This document shows, in pieces, positions 1 to 11,400 of a stretch of 64,000 nucleotides of DNA. A program made the translations under genes and the position numbers. How positions within the stretch are numbered: position 1 is the stretch's first letter; each line of letters begins with the position of its first letter. A model generated the notes under the pieces. That model was not told the origin of the DNA. It made no database searches and saw only the letters and a list, made by a program, of their open reading frames with translations. Location: contig JALQBC010000017.1 of NCBI GenBank assembly GCA_023375675.1, forward strand, positions 372,001 through 436,000, in the 5' to 3' direction. The DNA comes from Cytospora piceicola. Taxonomy: Eukaryota; Ascomycota; Sordariomycetes; Diaporthales; Cytosporaceae.

Positions 1-534
1 CGGAAGAGGTCGTACCCCAGGTCTATGAACCGTGGCTCGACGTCCACTCCCACAATGTTGTCGGATGGTGCACCGTCATAAACGAGCTTGCGGATGTCCT
101 GGCCGAAGCAACAGCCAAGATCGAGGAACGTCTCACCCGCGCGGACGCGGCGGAGGACTTCTGGATAGACTGGGGAGAGGCAGGCGGGCAGGTCGAGAAA
201 CCTGAAGACACCGATGCAAGGGTAAGGCAGACTGAATAAAGTTGATTAGACGCAAGCTCGACAATCATAGCTCGCTTCCATGTAGTACTCACATTTCCCA
301 AGCCTGGTCTCTCACTTTGTGTATATGGTCGATTATCTCGTCCTCTGGGATATTAGAGTAACCTTCAAAGATCTCTTTGGCAGTTGCTGGAACGCGATTC
401 AATGCGGCTTGGTACCAGGCAACATTCTTGGGCGCCTTTGTCATCCCATTTGTCCAATCCTGGGTCTTATCCTGAGCATCCAGATCAGTTGCTGCAGCTG
501 GCAAAGAGTTCGAAATCGTGGCGGCCATTTTCAA
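1..534 (-). CDS. SAM-dependent methyltransferase, AusD-like (3' end outside window)
   Basis: Two exons are visible: 534..293 and 231..1, the latter running off the left edge. The intron (292..232) has a GTGAGT donor and a TTCAG acceptor, and joining it gives AWEILPYPCIGVFRFLDL. The second exon carries the SAM-binding glycine motif FLDLGCCFGQD followed by an acidic strand end (VGVDVEPRFIDLGYDLF). The N-terminal helix-rich part (VPEDEII-like, here IPEDEIIDHIHKVRDQAW) plus this motif I is characteristic of the AusD/AdrK/Trt5 group of fungal methyltransferases, which methylate carboxyl or hydroxyl groups of polyketide-terpenoid intermediates. The start at 534 (MKMAATIS) could also be the second Met two codons later. 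The substrate cannot be told from sequence. The neighbouring methyltransferase, hydrolase, exporter and AflR-like regulator suggest a biosynthetic cluster continuing to the left. Confidence 0.85.
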
Positions 535-580
535 GGTAGTTGAAATGTGGTTGTATGCGATGATGCGTCTCAGGTGTATG

Positions 581-1159
581 TCAATAACGTGATGGTTTAG
601 ATCGCAGAAGAAGTAGTCCTGGCTTCGGCCAGTCGCTTTTTGACTGCGAATGTAAGTTCGTCATACAACCTTGGAATTCACGAAGCTTGGCCATGATGAG
701 CACACTACGGTAGGTCGGGTCCCAGATTGCCCAAGGAGGCAGGAATATACCGTCTCGACAGTAGATGTGGAAGAGGATTCCAATATCCGATTGAGCGCTG
801 ATCACTTGGACCCGTTGTGAGGAACAGAAGAAGGGTCGAAGCTCTAGCTCCATATTAATCCAAATGGATCCGTCCAACTGCATGTTTTTCTATGTACCTA
901 AGTAGTGTACAATTTGCTTGGTTATGTCTCTATAGTAGCGTATAGGCTATGTAATATTTCCACAAAGGGGTCTCAATGCTATAACTATCGGTACATACGT
1001 GGGATGCTCCGATAAGCGAGACACATCCATGGATGGCTTCTCGCAATCCCAGGCGAAGGATCTGGCTCCTCCTCGGTCAAGCAGTTTAAGCTTGAAAATA
1101 CATATCTCCGAGAAGGATTCATCGATTGCACTAAAGAGCACACGCGTTGGTTTCCTCAT
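581..1159 (-). other. unassigned coding-like fragments, possibly a decayed gene
   Basis: Two open stretches on the minus strand (1159..947 and 883..581) have protein-like composition, for example RSFAWDCEKPSMDVSRL and PPWAIWDPTYRSVLIMAK. A good GTATGT donor ends the first at about 1003. None of the acceptors I tried joins it to the second stretch without a stop codon. I recognise no family. It may be a broken gene or chance open frames, and I do not call a CDS. Confidence 0.2.
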
Positions 1160-1387
1160 TCATCTACTACCCGACGTTATCCGTCCGTTTTTAGTTTTGT
1201 ATACACAAAGAGCCCAAAATAGTTAGTAATTTTCCGTTAACAGATCCTTCTTACCCACAGCAGGCAACATTGATAGCAAGAACCAAGTGATGCAAAATGC
1301 CTTATTAAAGTCTTTGCACAATGTCGAATGTCGCGGTCCTGTCAACAAGACTACACCCACCGCCTGTAATCCGCACTCCATACAGTC

Positions 1388-2320
1388 ATGGCAACCACAA
1401 CATCTATCACATCCCCTTCTAGGGAGATGGGCTTTTCGGCCCGTCGAGGCGCAAACTGGTCCGAATACATCGTGTATCGACCCATCTACCGCGAATCCTA
1501 CTTCAATCGTATCTTTGACTACCACTCTCAAAAGCCACAGGCAGTCTGGTCGACATCCCACGATGTCGGGGCCGGGTGCGGCATCGTATCTTCCGGCCTC
1601 GCCCCACGCTTCGACAAGACCATCGTCTCGGACCCCAATGAAGGCTATGCCGCGCTTGGCCGGAAGCTCCTCGTCGAACAGTCTCAGTTGCCTGAGGCCA
1701 AGTTCCAGTTCCTCCAAGAGCCTGCCGAGAAGAGCTCGGTGGAGGCTGGGACCGTTGACCTCGTCATTGCCGCTGAATGCATCCAATGGACAGATGCCGA
1801 TGCTGCGGTACAGGAGTTCGGCAGGCAACTCAAGACGGGCGGAACCCTGGCCATCACTTATTACACGCGTCCGCGGATCGTGGGGAATGAGAAGGCCCAG
1901 GGTATTTGGGATGCCCTGTGGGAGGCGTGGTGTGAAAGGGCTTCGAGTGAACTAGTGGACCGCGCTCTGGAAATTATCAACACAGCACTCGAGAGTGTGG
2001 CGTTGCCTAAGGATTCGTGGGAGGCTGTCAAAAGGGTTTATATCAATACTCATGGGAGTGTCGAGCCTTTCAGACTGAACCGTCTCAGCGCTGATAGCAG
2101 GGTTGGAACTGAGGAGCAGAGAGTATGGGTGGAGGGCGACGAAGACTGGCACGACGAGCAGGGCATTGACTGGCTCAAAGCGTACTATGCGACGTGGGTG
2201 CCGCTTGTGCCAGAGTCTGAGACTCAAAGCCTATGGAAAGAATTGAGTCAGGCTCTGAACGGCGCGAAGGCCAAGATAGAAACACCTATTGTGTTGATCC
2301 TTGCCACCAAGAGTGCTTAG
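1388..2320 (+). CDS. class I SAM-dependent methyltransferase (Methyltransf_11 type)
   Basis: Single exon of 310 residues. Motif I is HDVGAGCGIVSSGLAP at about residues 58-73, followed by the acidic residue of motif II (TIVSDPNEGY, about 79-88). A post-I segment TVDLVIAAECIQWTDAD (about 117-133) precedes a motif III-like GGTLAITYY. This layout matches small-molecule methyltransferases related to yeast trans-aconitate methyltransferase and UbiE/COQ5-like enzymes. It is probably cytosolic, with no signal peptide or membrane segment. It is the second methyltransferase within 2.3 kb, which fits a natural-product cluster, but the substrate is unknown. The length is normal for the family. The start is the first in-frame ATG, and the stop is at 2318-2320. 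Confidence 0.85.
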   Translation: MATTTSITSPSREMGFSARRGANWSEYIVYRPIYRESYFNRIFDYHSQKPQAVWSTSHDVGAGCGIVSSGLAPRFDKTIVSDPNEGYAALGRKLLVEQSQLPEAKFQFLQEPAEKSSVEAGTVDLVIAAECIQWTDADAAVQEFGRQLKTGGTLAITYYTRPRIVGNEKAQGIWDALWEAWCERASSELVDRALEIINTALESVALPKDSWEAVKRVYINTHGSVEPFRLNRLSADSRVGTEEQRVWVEGDEDWHDEQGIDWLKAYYATWVPLVPESETQSLWKELSQALNGAKAKIETPIVLILATKSA

Positions 2321-3373
2321 GACAGAAGAACTAGACTTGATGTCATTTCAAATTCATTTCAAATAGTTATAAACTGCCACAACTATCTCCATGTCTTCAT
2401 ATACATATATTGTCATGTTATCTAGAAGCATATTTTGGAACGAAAACAGCGCGGCTGCCGGGACTGCTTTCGCCCACACGCCTTCATGGGATCTCTGAAA
2501 ATACTAGTCATAGTGGGCATCATTCACGTAGTAGGTAATTACTAGCGGATCGTGATTTGTTCTATATGGATGGAAGTCTAGTTTATTCCCTCAAGTTGAA
2601 CCACCAAATTTCCGCAAAACACCCCGGACTCCATCGGCACATCGATTTACTGGAAGGCAGAGTTCAAGTCTCTTTCTGGCGCTGTCTGAGGTAGTTTGGA
2701 TCGAGCAACTTGTATTACTTTAGGGTCTCCGATTTTGAAGACCACATACATTTTCGAAGGGGCTCAGCCCTCGTCATTACGCGTTCCCCGGTCTGCAAGC
2801 CAATATTCAAGGCTTTGTAGATTAGCCTTGAAATGATATTTCTGATAGGAATCTATGTTTATACATCTGTTCTGCTACCAGATTGCCTCTGGTTCAAATT
2901 TCTTTTTCTACATGGTGCGGTGTGAGCATAATGAACTTTTCAAATAAGTCGATTTTGTCAATATCGAAAGGTTACTTCTGCATTAGCCTCTGAGTTATTT
3001 GAGCCCAGCCACTTCACCGAGGTTGTGATTTAATTATGAAACGGCTTCACCACTGTTACCCTAGGGTAGCCAAGGAACCCGTTCTCAACCCTCTGGCTCA
3101 GTACCTGTTTATCGCTGATATTCAGTCCAACTTCAGCACTGGCGTATTGTTATGAAAGGCACTTCCGGATCTGGGCCTTGTTCAACACCAAGGCCCAATG
3201 GGTGGGTGATGAAGAAGTTTGTTGCGATTGAGAATCAGAACATAACCTATAAGGAATTAGTAACGAGGGTCAACGCTTGAATCTGTTAGAACACAGGGGC
3301 GGGTATCCTCACGTATTGTATTGATAGACAGTTGATAGGTACAGTCGAGACGTCTTTAAATTGGTGCTTATCA
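2321..3373. other. intergenic, no gene seen
   Basis: About 1 kb between two convergent genes. I see no coding exon. One perfect copy of the 12-bp palindrome TACCCTAGGGTA lies at 3057-3068. Confidence 0.6.
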
Positions 3374-4640
3374 TCACAGCCCCTTGACTATCATGTCCAC
3401 CTCATCGAGGTCATTCTTAGGAGAGCATAAAAAGCCAATGCCCTCCACCAAGTCATCCAGCCATTCCCGGCTGGCCTTCATTTGCAAAAAGCGCCAAAAG
3501 CCATGAGGCATTCCCGCGTACAAATGGATCTTGCTCTTGGTGCCAGAGAACTTTTGTAGAAGCTTTTGCCACAGAAAAGCCTCATCGCGTAACGGATCTC
3601 GACCGCAGATTTGAAAATATACTCTTTCTGGCAATTTCGAGTGATCTTCGTTGAGTAGAAACGATATGCGACGATCGTCCGGCGAGCAGCCATAAAGCTC
3701 TATACAAAAAAAAGCCAGTATTAGCTGCGGGGACATACTTGGCTAAGAAGAAGATACACAAAACTGACCCTGGATATCCAGCAGAGATTTGCGTGTCAAC
3801 AAAGGGTTTTCGGCGTTTTGTTCCAAGCTAAGCAGCTGTCCTCGCGTCTCGGGGTCCAAAAGATCGTATGCCTGTGGCATCAGACAGACAGGAATTGACA
3901 TAAAAAGACCCGTGATAGGTGGCGTCAGGCCGGAGTCACGAGCAACATAGGCCAACGCCCCGGCAAAGTTCGCTCCAGAGGATATACCGCCAACCAGGAA
4001 CCCAGCGGTTGGCGAAGCACTCAGGTGTTCTTGAGCATTTTCAGCGGCCTGCGATTCAGTCATTCAAGTGGCCTCTTCCGCCTAATATCGGTAAAGTAGC
4101 ATGGAAGTCTCACCCAAACCGTTGCATCATAACTATCATTGAATCCGGTGGGAAACTGCCACTTGGGCGCCAGACGATACCCAACATTGAGGATGCTAAT
4201 GTTTAGCCTTGTTGCAAGGGTACGGCAATTGAGGTCGCCGGATTCGAGATCTCCGAATAGAAAGCCCCCGGCGTGCAGGTAAACCAAAACCGGACGCGAC
4301 TTGGTTGGTCCGCTGGTTTTGGGAACGTAACTCCGCACAGGAATGTCATAACCATCCCGAGCTTTGATGGTGAAGGTCTTGGCGATAAGTAGAGTGTTTT
4401 TCACGTCATCCGGGACTTCTCGAAGAGGGAGACTGGCCTCTACCTCGTCGAAGATTCGACGACGCTCCACGATACCGACCTTGTCAAGGTTGCCGAGCTT
4501 GGGATATTCCGAGACGAACTAAAATGAACATGGTCAGGTGATTGCGTAGAGCTGGATGGACAAGATGGGCTTGCTGAAGATCAAGTAATCACCTTTGTCC
4601 ACTGAGGACTGACCTCCGAATACTGCGCATATTCCCCCAT
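3374..4640 (-). CDS. alpha/beta hydrolase (hormone-sensitive-lipase-like esterase)
   Basis: Four exons: 4640..4593, 4518..4114, 4048..3769 and 3699..3374, giving 352 residues. All introns are GT-AG. The first exon encodes MGEYAQYSEVSPQWTK and reads in phase into FVSEYPKLGNLDK. The oxyanion-hole motif appears as YLHAGGF (HAGG in place of HGGG) at about residue 90. The nucleophile elbow is GISSG, with Ser at about residue 174. The acid is in CGRDPLRDEAF and the histidine in GMPHGFW, so the triad is complete. This is the HSL/esterase-lipase fold common in fungal clusters, where it removes acetyl or other ester groups. There is no signal peptide, so it is probably intracellular. It sits between two cluster-type genes, so a tailoring or detoxifying role is plausible but inferred. 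Confidence 0.85.
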
Positions 4641-5385
4641 TGTCGGCCTGTAAATTCAAAGTATGTGGTTTAAACCCGTCACTCAAGCAATATCTACCAG
4701 GCACGAGTCCAAATGATAAACAGTCCTCCAGGTTCTTTCATCCCGTGCTGCATCTTGGGGTATTGTTATGCTTATCACGATCCTCAACCAAAAGAGGCTA
4801 CGAAACAAAACACCAATGGGCGTGATTGCTCGGGGCATATTACTCGTTTCTCGTCCAATGCGTCTCCGGGTTTCTCATGCCTAAATGGGGTAAAGCTTCG
4901 GGATATTCATTGCCAGATTAGGAAATGGGCGCTGTGCCCCGGATCGGCCCACTCAGTTTCAGCCTCATTGGAGACAGAATCCCGAACACAGAACAGGTAG
5001 ATACGTACAATGGGTTGGTAAATCGGTCTGCGTTGTTGCCCGTGCCAGCGTCAAGAGGTTACTAATCCTTTTCAATTTGTAATTCACCCCTTTGTCGGGT
5101 TGCAGTCAACTGTATGTTCTTAGAAATAGATTCTCAGTTATGTCAATGTGAACTTATAAGTTATAACCATCCCTTTCCATGACTAGGTCCAGTGTCAATG
5201 ACAGACTCAGCCCAAGCTCACCATCCGACGTCCTGATATAGAATACGGAGCTACTGCAGGTCTTACAATACTCACATGCAGGTGGTGATCCTACGAGCTC
5301 AAAACGTTGACTTTCCGTTGGCGTAAACCTCGACACGGCCGAGCCTCCTCTAGCTACACTAGCGTTGTCGAAATCGCCAATAGCC
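4641..5385. other. intergenic, divergent promoter region
   Basis: This 745-bp gap lies between the divergent hydrolase and MFS genes, so it should hold both promoters. Short open frames are present, but none is protein-like. I see no clear operator. Confidence 0.5.
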
Positions 5386-7162
5386 ATGGCAACAATACAC
5401 GAAGAGAAGCCCTCGGGCAGTTCTGGAGACGACACAGTGGGGTCTTCAACCACCGAGAATTCCCCAAGCCCTGTTGGTAACCTCGAAGCCAGTGAGGAAC
5501 AGCAAGGAATTGAAGATGAGCAACCCCCACGAGATATCAGCGGTTGGAAATGGTGGTGTGCCATGGCAGCGATCCTCATGTCGATCTTCCTATATGCCCT
5601 TGACAACACCATCGTTGCAGATATCCAGGCGACCATCATCGAGGATTTGGGCGGACTGGATAAGCTCTCATGGCTGAGCGTCGGCTTCCTCCTGTCCGCG
5701 ACGGCGACCAATATGGTCTGGGGTAGACTCTTCGGACAGTTCAACTCTAAGAAGCTCTACATCTTCAACGTCTTCCTCTTCGAGGTCGGCTCTGCGGTCT
5801 GCGGCTCGGCCCCAAACATCAACGCGCTCATCGTCGGGCGTGCTATCTGTGGAGTTGGTGGATCAGGCCTCTACGTCGGCTGCATGACACTCATCGCTCA
5901 GACGACCACCATTCCGGAACGTCCCCTGTACGTATCTGGGACTGGCTTTACCTGGGGCCTAGGTATCGTCCTTGGCCCTGTTATAGGAGGCGCATTCGGT
6001 GAGTCCAATGCAGGATGGCGATGGGCATTTTACATGTGAGTAGACGAGCCCCCTTTCCTGATGACCCCCTCCCCCGCGAGGACGTGAGGTGGCTCCTGGA
6101 TCCAGAGGCTGATATTCTGGCAGCAACCTTCTCATCGGCGCGGTCTGCGCTCCAGCGTGGCTGTTCCTGCTGCCGAGCAAGAACCCGCGTCCCGGTGTCC
6201 CGTTCAAGGAGCGCGCTGCAGAGATGGACTACACAGGGATGGTCCTCCTCATGGGTGCCTTGGTGTCGTTTTTCCTTGCCCTCAACTGGGGCGGTGTGAC
6301 CTATCCATGGGGCTCCGGACGGATGATCGGCCTCTGGGTCTGTTCCGGTGTGCTGTTCATCATGCTCGCAGTTCAACAGGCCTTCACCATCCTCACCACG
6401 GTGTCGCGACGCATCATTCCTGTCCAGTTCTTCAAGTCACGCACCGTCCTCATCCTCTTCTGCGTCACCGCGGCCGCCGGAGCTTCCGCCTTCGTTCCGA
6501 TCTACATGGTTCCCATCTTCTTCCAGTTCACTCGCAGTGACGGACCACTCGATGCCGGCGTACGACTGCTCCCTCTCATCATCGTCATGGTTGTCATGAT
6601 TTTCCTCAACGGCACCCTGCTCGCGAAGTTTGGCTACTACATGCCTTGGTACACAGCCGGCGGGCTCCTCGCCATGACCGGCGCCACCCTGATGTACACC
6701 GTGGACCTGGAGACCTCGACGAGCCGTATCTACGGCTACACGGTGCTCATGGGCTCGGGCGTCGGGATGTGGCTCCAGGCCTCCTTCTCGGTGGCGCAGG
6801 CCGTGGTCTCGCCCGAGAACGTCGCCGCCTGCGTGGGGTTCATCACGCTCGCCCAGTTCGCGGGCATCACCTTCGCGCTGGCCATCGCCAACACGGTGTT
6901 CCTCAACGAGAGCAGCACCGCGATCGCTCGGATCCTGCCCGACGTCCCCGTCTCGGATATCCAGGCAGCGATCCTCGGCGCCTCGAGCGGCTTCGTGAAG
7001 AGCCTGGAGCCTGACCAGCAGACTGCTGTGTTGAAGGCCGTCGTCAGCGCCATCGACAAGACGTACGTCCTGGTCATCGCGGCAGGGTCGCTCGTGGCTG
7101 TATTGAGCATTTTCATGAAGCGAGAGAAGCTCTTCACTTCCGGCGGCATCGGTGCTGCGTAA
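5386..7162 (+). CDS. MFS drug/toxin exporter (DHA2-like, about 14 TM)
   Basis: Two exons, 5386..6035 and 6124..7162, give 562 residues. The intron has a GTGAGT donor and the acceptor CTGGCAG, and the join reads WRWAFYINLLIGAV. The acidic N-terminal tail (about 60 residues) precedes the first membrane helix. The family motif DNTIVADIQATI follows TM1. GRLFGQFNSKKLYIF is the loop 2-3 motif, and GLGIVLGPVIGGAF is the antiporter motif C in TM5. Length and helix pattern fit the 14-TM drug:H+ antiporter group that includes AflT-like and TRI12-like efflux pumps. It acts at the plasma membrane or in vesicles, expelling small molecules by proton exchange. Its position next to methyltransferases, a hydrolase and an AflR-like regulator suggests export of the cluster product. 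The ATG at 5386 is the first in frame. Confidence 0.9.
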
Positions 7163-7839
7163 GTTGGGACAGTGCATGATCTGGTCACCACAGAGGCATC
7201 CCTGGAGGCATTACAAAATCGAAGACGAGACATACTTTCGGCTTTTGTATTTGACAGAGATCCGAACGTGGCCGATCGCCAAGCTTCTCTTTGTCAGCAT
7301 TTATGGTTGCGGTCTAGGTACGGACGTAATATTCCCGAGATGAATAGAACAATGATCCCATGAGATGATTACTTAGATAGCATTATGTTCCTTGGGCGGC
7401 GCAGTCAAATATTTCAACTGCTGTATAAAGATGCGGACTTACCAGGCCGGTGGGTCAATACGGGGATGGAATAGGATTAATTATCGAACATGGCGAGGAT
7501 TGACGTATATGTATGTTAGATGTGGCTTTCAACGTGATTAAATACTTGATTGTGTTGATTACAATATGAGTGGTGTTCCGTTACGATTCGGGCCAGCTGT
7601 AGAATGATTGGTTCTCCTGTGATGGTCGTCCTTGGACACCGGCCGACCTCAACAGGTAGCCTACTACTCCATGGAAATCACATATCACAAAAGCCTACTA
7701 GTAACCTGGAAGGAAGTACGTAAATTTCTGCTGACCGCTGCGAGGTCCTAGTGATCATAGCACCTGAGCCGACTAGGCATATACATAACATATACTAATA
7801 CACACGTAAGAGAGTTTTCGTGATCATCAGTGGAGGATA
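7163..7839. other. intergenic, no gene seen
   Basis: This is the 3' flank of the MFS gene up to the inverted-repeat element. I see no coding exon or structured RNA. Confidence 0.5.
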
Positions 7840-7872
7840 TGGTGCGCGGCAGTAGAATCTCTGCGGAAAGTC
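7840..7872 (+). repeat. left terminal inverted repeat of the 0.6-kb element
   Basis: It ends in CTCTGCGGAAAGTC at 7859-7872. The same sequence occurs inverted at 8408-8440. Confidence 0.8.
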
Positions 7873-8407
7873 TAAAATTGGTAATAGACATACACCTAAG
7901 ACCGAATAATAATAACTTAAATCGGGAGAATATCTCGATTTACTAGCTTATTATAGATAAATAAAATAAATAAAAAATATAAAACAATACTATATATTAT
8001 ACTTATTATATTTATTAATTTAGTTTTTTTATTTTTATATATCTTATCTCTTAGAAAAAGATTATAAAAAATTCTTTATTTCTAAGGTTTTCGTATAGTC
8101 TTATCTTATCTCTAATAAGTACCTGTTCCGATAAGAAAATTCTGTGCCTTTTCGATCTTATTTCCTAGTATTTCCGGATTTTTTAAATATACACCTACGT
8201 CTTATTAAACTCTATTAAATACTTTATTTATATTAAATAAATATAATATTATAATAAATATATAATAAATATATTTTATATATTTAATACTTAAACTATA
8301 GGTTTTTAATTTAAGTTTATAATAATATTAATTAGGTTAAGTGTAAAAGCAGGTACTTATAAATCTGGTTATTTAGGAGAAATGTGGTGTAGCTATAATG
8401 GAAAAGT

Positions 8408-8440
8408 GACTTTCCGCAGAGATTGCACTGCCGCGCACTA
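8408..8440 (-). repeat. right terminal inverted repeat of the 0.6-kb element
   Basis: GACTTTCCGCAGAG begins at 8408, and ACTGCCGCGCAC follows at 8427-8438, mirroring the left end. A TA follows at 8441. Confidence 0.8.
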
Positions 8441-10112
8441 TAGAGGAGAATGAAAATTCATTGCGGTAGCCGGTTTCTATATTCATCTGACTGAGAAGCT
8501 GCGGTGGTATTGTGCTTCGAAGACACAGTACGGAGGTTGTTTGTCAAAGTACTACCGTTTCGAAGTGAGTTGATGGTCCTATACAGTGCAGCATGATTTT
8601 GTTAGTTGTCTGGTCTTACTAAATCGGAGGTTCGAGGTGGCTCGGATAGAACTACCCACCTAAGTATCTAGATCGTACAGTAAGTAAACATATCTTATTC
8701 AAGGGTCGCAGGAAATGGCCAGTTCGGGACCGAACATAAGCATATAACTTGAGTCACTAGAATTTGAGTGGAGATCTGCAATCCGATGACCCACTATGAA
8801 GTTTAGGACCAGACAACCAGAAGATCCAGTTATTCAGTATGAAAGTGCTGTAGACAAGTTCTGATGGACCATGGTCCGTGTCAGCAGATATACCTGTATG
8901 TAAAAAGTACAAGTACACGATATCATTCTTGACCTTTAGTATAGTAGTAGCATTAAGTCTGACAGTTGTGAGTAGGCTCGTGTCAAGAAACGGTGCTTTG
9001 TGGCCCTGAAACGGTGCGCTGTGGGGCGCTGACAAGGCTGGGTCTTCCAGCACTATCAAGGCCTACCTAGGTACTGTAGACGCTCCAAAAGCTCCCGCTA
9101 TTTTAGCGGGCACTGGCCGGGTTACAGGGGCGCCGCCCCGTAGCAGTACAGTGTGTGTGCAACATCTACCATAGTAGTATATGGGTGTTGTTCGTTGACA
9201 TCTGGATGCAGACTGCCAGAGTGAGGGTCGTCTTACAGCTTTCCAAGGTTCCTAATCAAGATGTCACGCAACTTTTCAACGCCATGTTAAAACCTGGGGT
9301 CTGTATGTATACCTAGGTAATCACTTCGGAACCGAGTATACCTACCCAGGTAGGTAGTTACATAAGTAACCTTTATTACTAGATAAAAATCAGATACGGA
9401 GCCTGCATGTGCAGAATCCTACAACTCCCTTAGATATCTAGGTAGCTAGCTGTATCAGATAACCCGGCATTTGATCTGTTAAGTGTAAAAGGAACAACCT
9501 TCGTGACATACTAGAGAGCGGTGACTGCTTTTCCGTTAGAAAGAAACGCCACTCTGGCTGCCTGGCTGCCTGGCTGCCTGGCCGCTCTGGGTGTAATATT
9601 CATCCGTCCATTATTACCGGGGTAACTACCTATCTACCTCCCTGGATAGTTACTAGAGTATGTAGTCTACGAAGGTAGGTTAGAGCGTCGGATTTAGCAA
9701 TGTTATGTTGCATCACCGGCTTCGGTTCGAGCGCCGGGAGTCCTTCCTCGAGGTCCGTCCAGGCCTGTAAGCCGAGAACTTTACGGACCTGTAGCCAATC
9801 AGGCTCGACGACACGGTGGCGACCTACGGCAATCTTTCTTCCCTCGCATCACAGGGTACCTAAGTAGGGAAGCTTTATGAGGTAAGGAAGACATACTGTA
9901 CGCAAGCAATGAGCACCTTTTCTCCACTTGCCGGCATTCGACCGCCATTCAGCTCCCCCGTCGATGGCACCATTATATGATCCATCGCAAAACGCACAGG
10001 GACGTAAATCCTCCAGTCATTGTTCGCGGAGTACTTAAGTCCCATTGTGAGAGCTGCCCCAGAGAGGAGGCCCTATACGACCCTGTTGACTCATCGACGC
10101 AGCCCGATTGCC
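8441..10112. other. long intergenic region with short repeats
   Basis: No convincing gene is present. It holds a perfect 7-bp-stem hairpin CCCGCTATTTTAGCGGG at about 9092-9108. Several TACCTAGGTA-type palindromes occur at about 9309-9362. A tandem CTGGCTGC repeat lies at about 9554-9581. The 5' flank of the regulator gene lies at its right end. Confidence 0.5.
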
Positions 10113-11400
10113 ATGCCTCCTGCTCCCAGCCAGGCCGAGAAGAACCGGAACACCCGCAAGCGAGGGATACCTCGTAACTACATCCTCAACTGGCAGGCCT
10201 CGCGCGCCGGCGCCGAGAAGCCGCTGGTCCGCCGCCCCCTGACGGCCTGCGAGGGGTGTCGCTCGGCAAAGGTCAGATGCAGCGGCCAGCAGCAGGATGA
10301 GTGTGACCGGTGTGAACGGTGTGCCGGCCGCGGGCTCGAGTGCAGATACACTGCATCCTCGACGCCCAAGAACTCGCCTGAGCAGTTCGACCCGGCCACG
10401 CAGCCACCCTCGACCGACCGGTGGTCGTCCCTCGTCCCGATAACCTCAGATGCCAAGATGACCATGGACCTCAACTTCGACGCCGCCGACCCCTTCTCCG
10501 CCGCTGCTGCCCACATCGCTGACGAACATAACGATGGCGCCATCCCGCCGCTCGACCCCGGCTGGTCCAGCGAGCGGGGTAGCCAGGGGCTGGGCCATAT
10601 CATCGACTGGGCCTCCATTGACATGGTCTCCAGCGTAAGCCATCTCTACCCCCGAAGCCATACCATTTCCTCCCCTCCCCCACCCCCTCCTGCCCGCCTC
10701 AGATGTACTAATGCGTAGATATCCATTCGTGTAGCAGCAGCACCTGGACTTCTCTCCGTCCAGTTCCAGTGCGAACAATGTCGACATCTTCTCGTTCCTG
10801 GGGGACACCTCGCCCCCTCCGGACCCGGCACAGATAAGCGGCTCCCTGTCGAGCTACCCGTCCTTCGGCGGGCCCGCGACGCACTACCCCATCTCGCTCA
10901 CCCGCTGCACGTGCCGCGCGGACCTGATGCCCCTCATCCCGCGGACCAGCACGGCGATGCTGTCCAGGCGGCCCGACGAGGTCTTCAAGGTGACGGGGGA
11001 CATCATCCGGAGCTGCCAGGGCGTCGTCGACTGCACGGGCTGCGAGGCCAGCTGCACGGACCTGATCTGCATCGTGGCCATCCTCCAGCAGACCGAGGAC
11101 TGCTTCGCCTACGTGGCCGGCGCCGACCTCTCCACCAGCATCCGGGTCTGCGTCGGCAGCTACCAGGTGTCGGGCGTCGGCGACGCCGGGCTGAGGCACG
11201 TCATCGTCATGGACCTGGTCAACCAGGCCGGCGCGCTGCTGGACTGCATCAACTCCATGGCCGACAAGATGCTGCGCCAGCTGAAGGTCGGGTGCCGCCT
11301 GGGCCGGATCAACATCGAGTACCTGAAGACGGTCGCCATGGACTACAAGGTCAATGTTCTCGAACCAGTCAAGAAGTCTTTTGAAGAGGGTGAGTCCTAA
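10113..11400 (+). CDS. AflR-like Zn2Cys6 transcription factor
   Basis: Two exons, 10113..10634 and 10735..11400, give 395 residues. The donor is GTAAGC and the acceptor GTGTAG. The two CAG triplets after it make the exact acceptor ambiguous by one or two Gln. The DNA-binding domain has Cys at residues 46, 49, 56, 67, 70 and 77, a standard C-x2-C-x6-C-x10-C-x2-C-x6-C binuclear zinc cluster, with one extra Cys at 64. Basic residues precede it (NRNTRKRG, LVRRP). The C-terminal half (CTCRADLMPLIPRT, then a cysteine-rich helical stretch) resembles the aflatoxin regulatory protein domain. Such proteins act in the nucleus and activate genes of their own secondary-metabolite cluster, so the genes to the left are the natural targets by inference. 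The start is the first ATG upstream of the zinc cluster in this frame. Confidence 0.88.

Larger units (their letters stand above)
7840..8440. mobile_element. 0.6-kb non-autonomous TIR element (MITE-like), AT-rich inside
   Basis: The element is bounded by near-perfect terminal inverted repeats of about 33 bp. The left end is GTGCGCGGCAGTAGAATCTC and continues to 7872. The right end, read on the minus strand, matches except for two adjacent bases and one near the tip. Each end is preceded by TA, at 7838-7839 and 8441-8442, which fits the TA target duplication of Tc1/mariner-type elements. The core of about 530 bp is strongly AT-rich with no reading frame, so it cannot move itself. The AT bias with intact GC-rich ends is consistent with RIP of the core or with an old AT-rich MITE core. 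Confidence 0.75.

Noticed and set aside
1287..1955. 222-codon + strand frame
   Set aside because: It is an alternative frame of the second methyltransferase with a Ser/Pro/Arg-rich, non-protein-like composition.
8757..9059. 100-codon minus-strand frame
   Set aside because: It has no domain, signal or splice partner and fits chance in an intergenic region.
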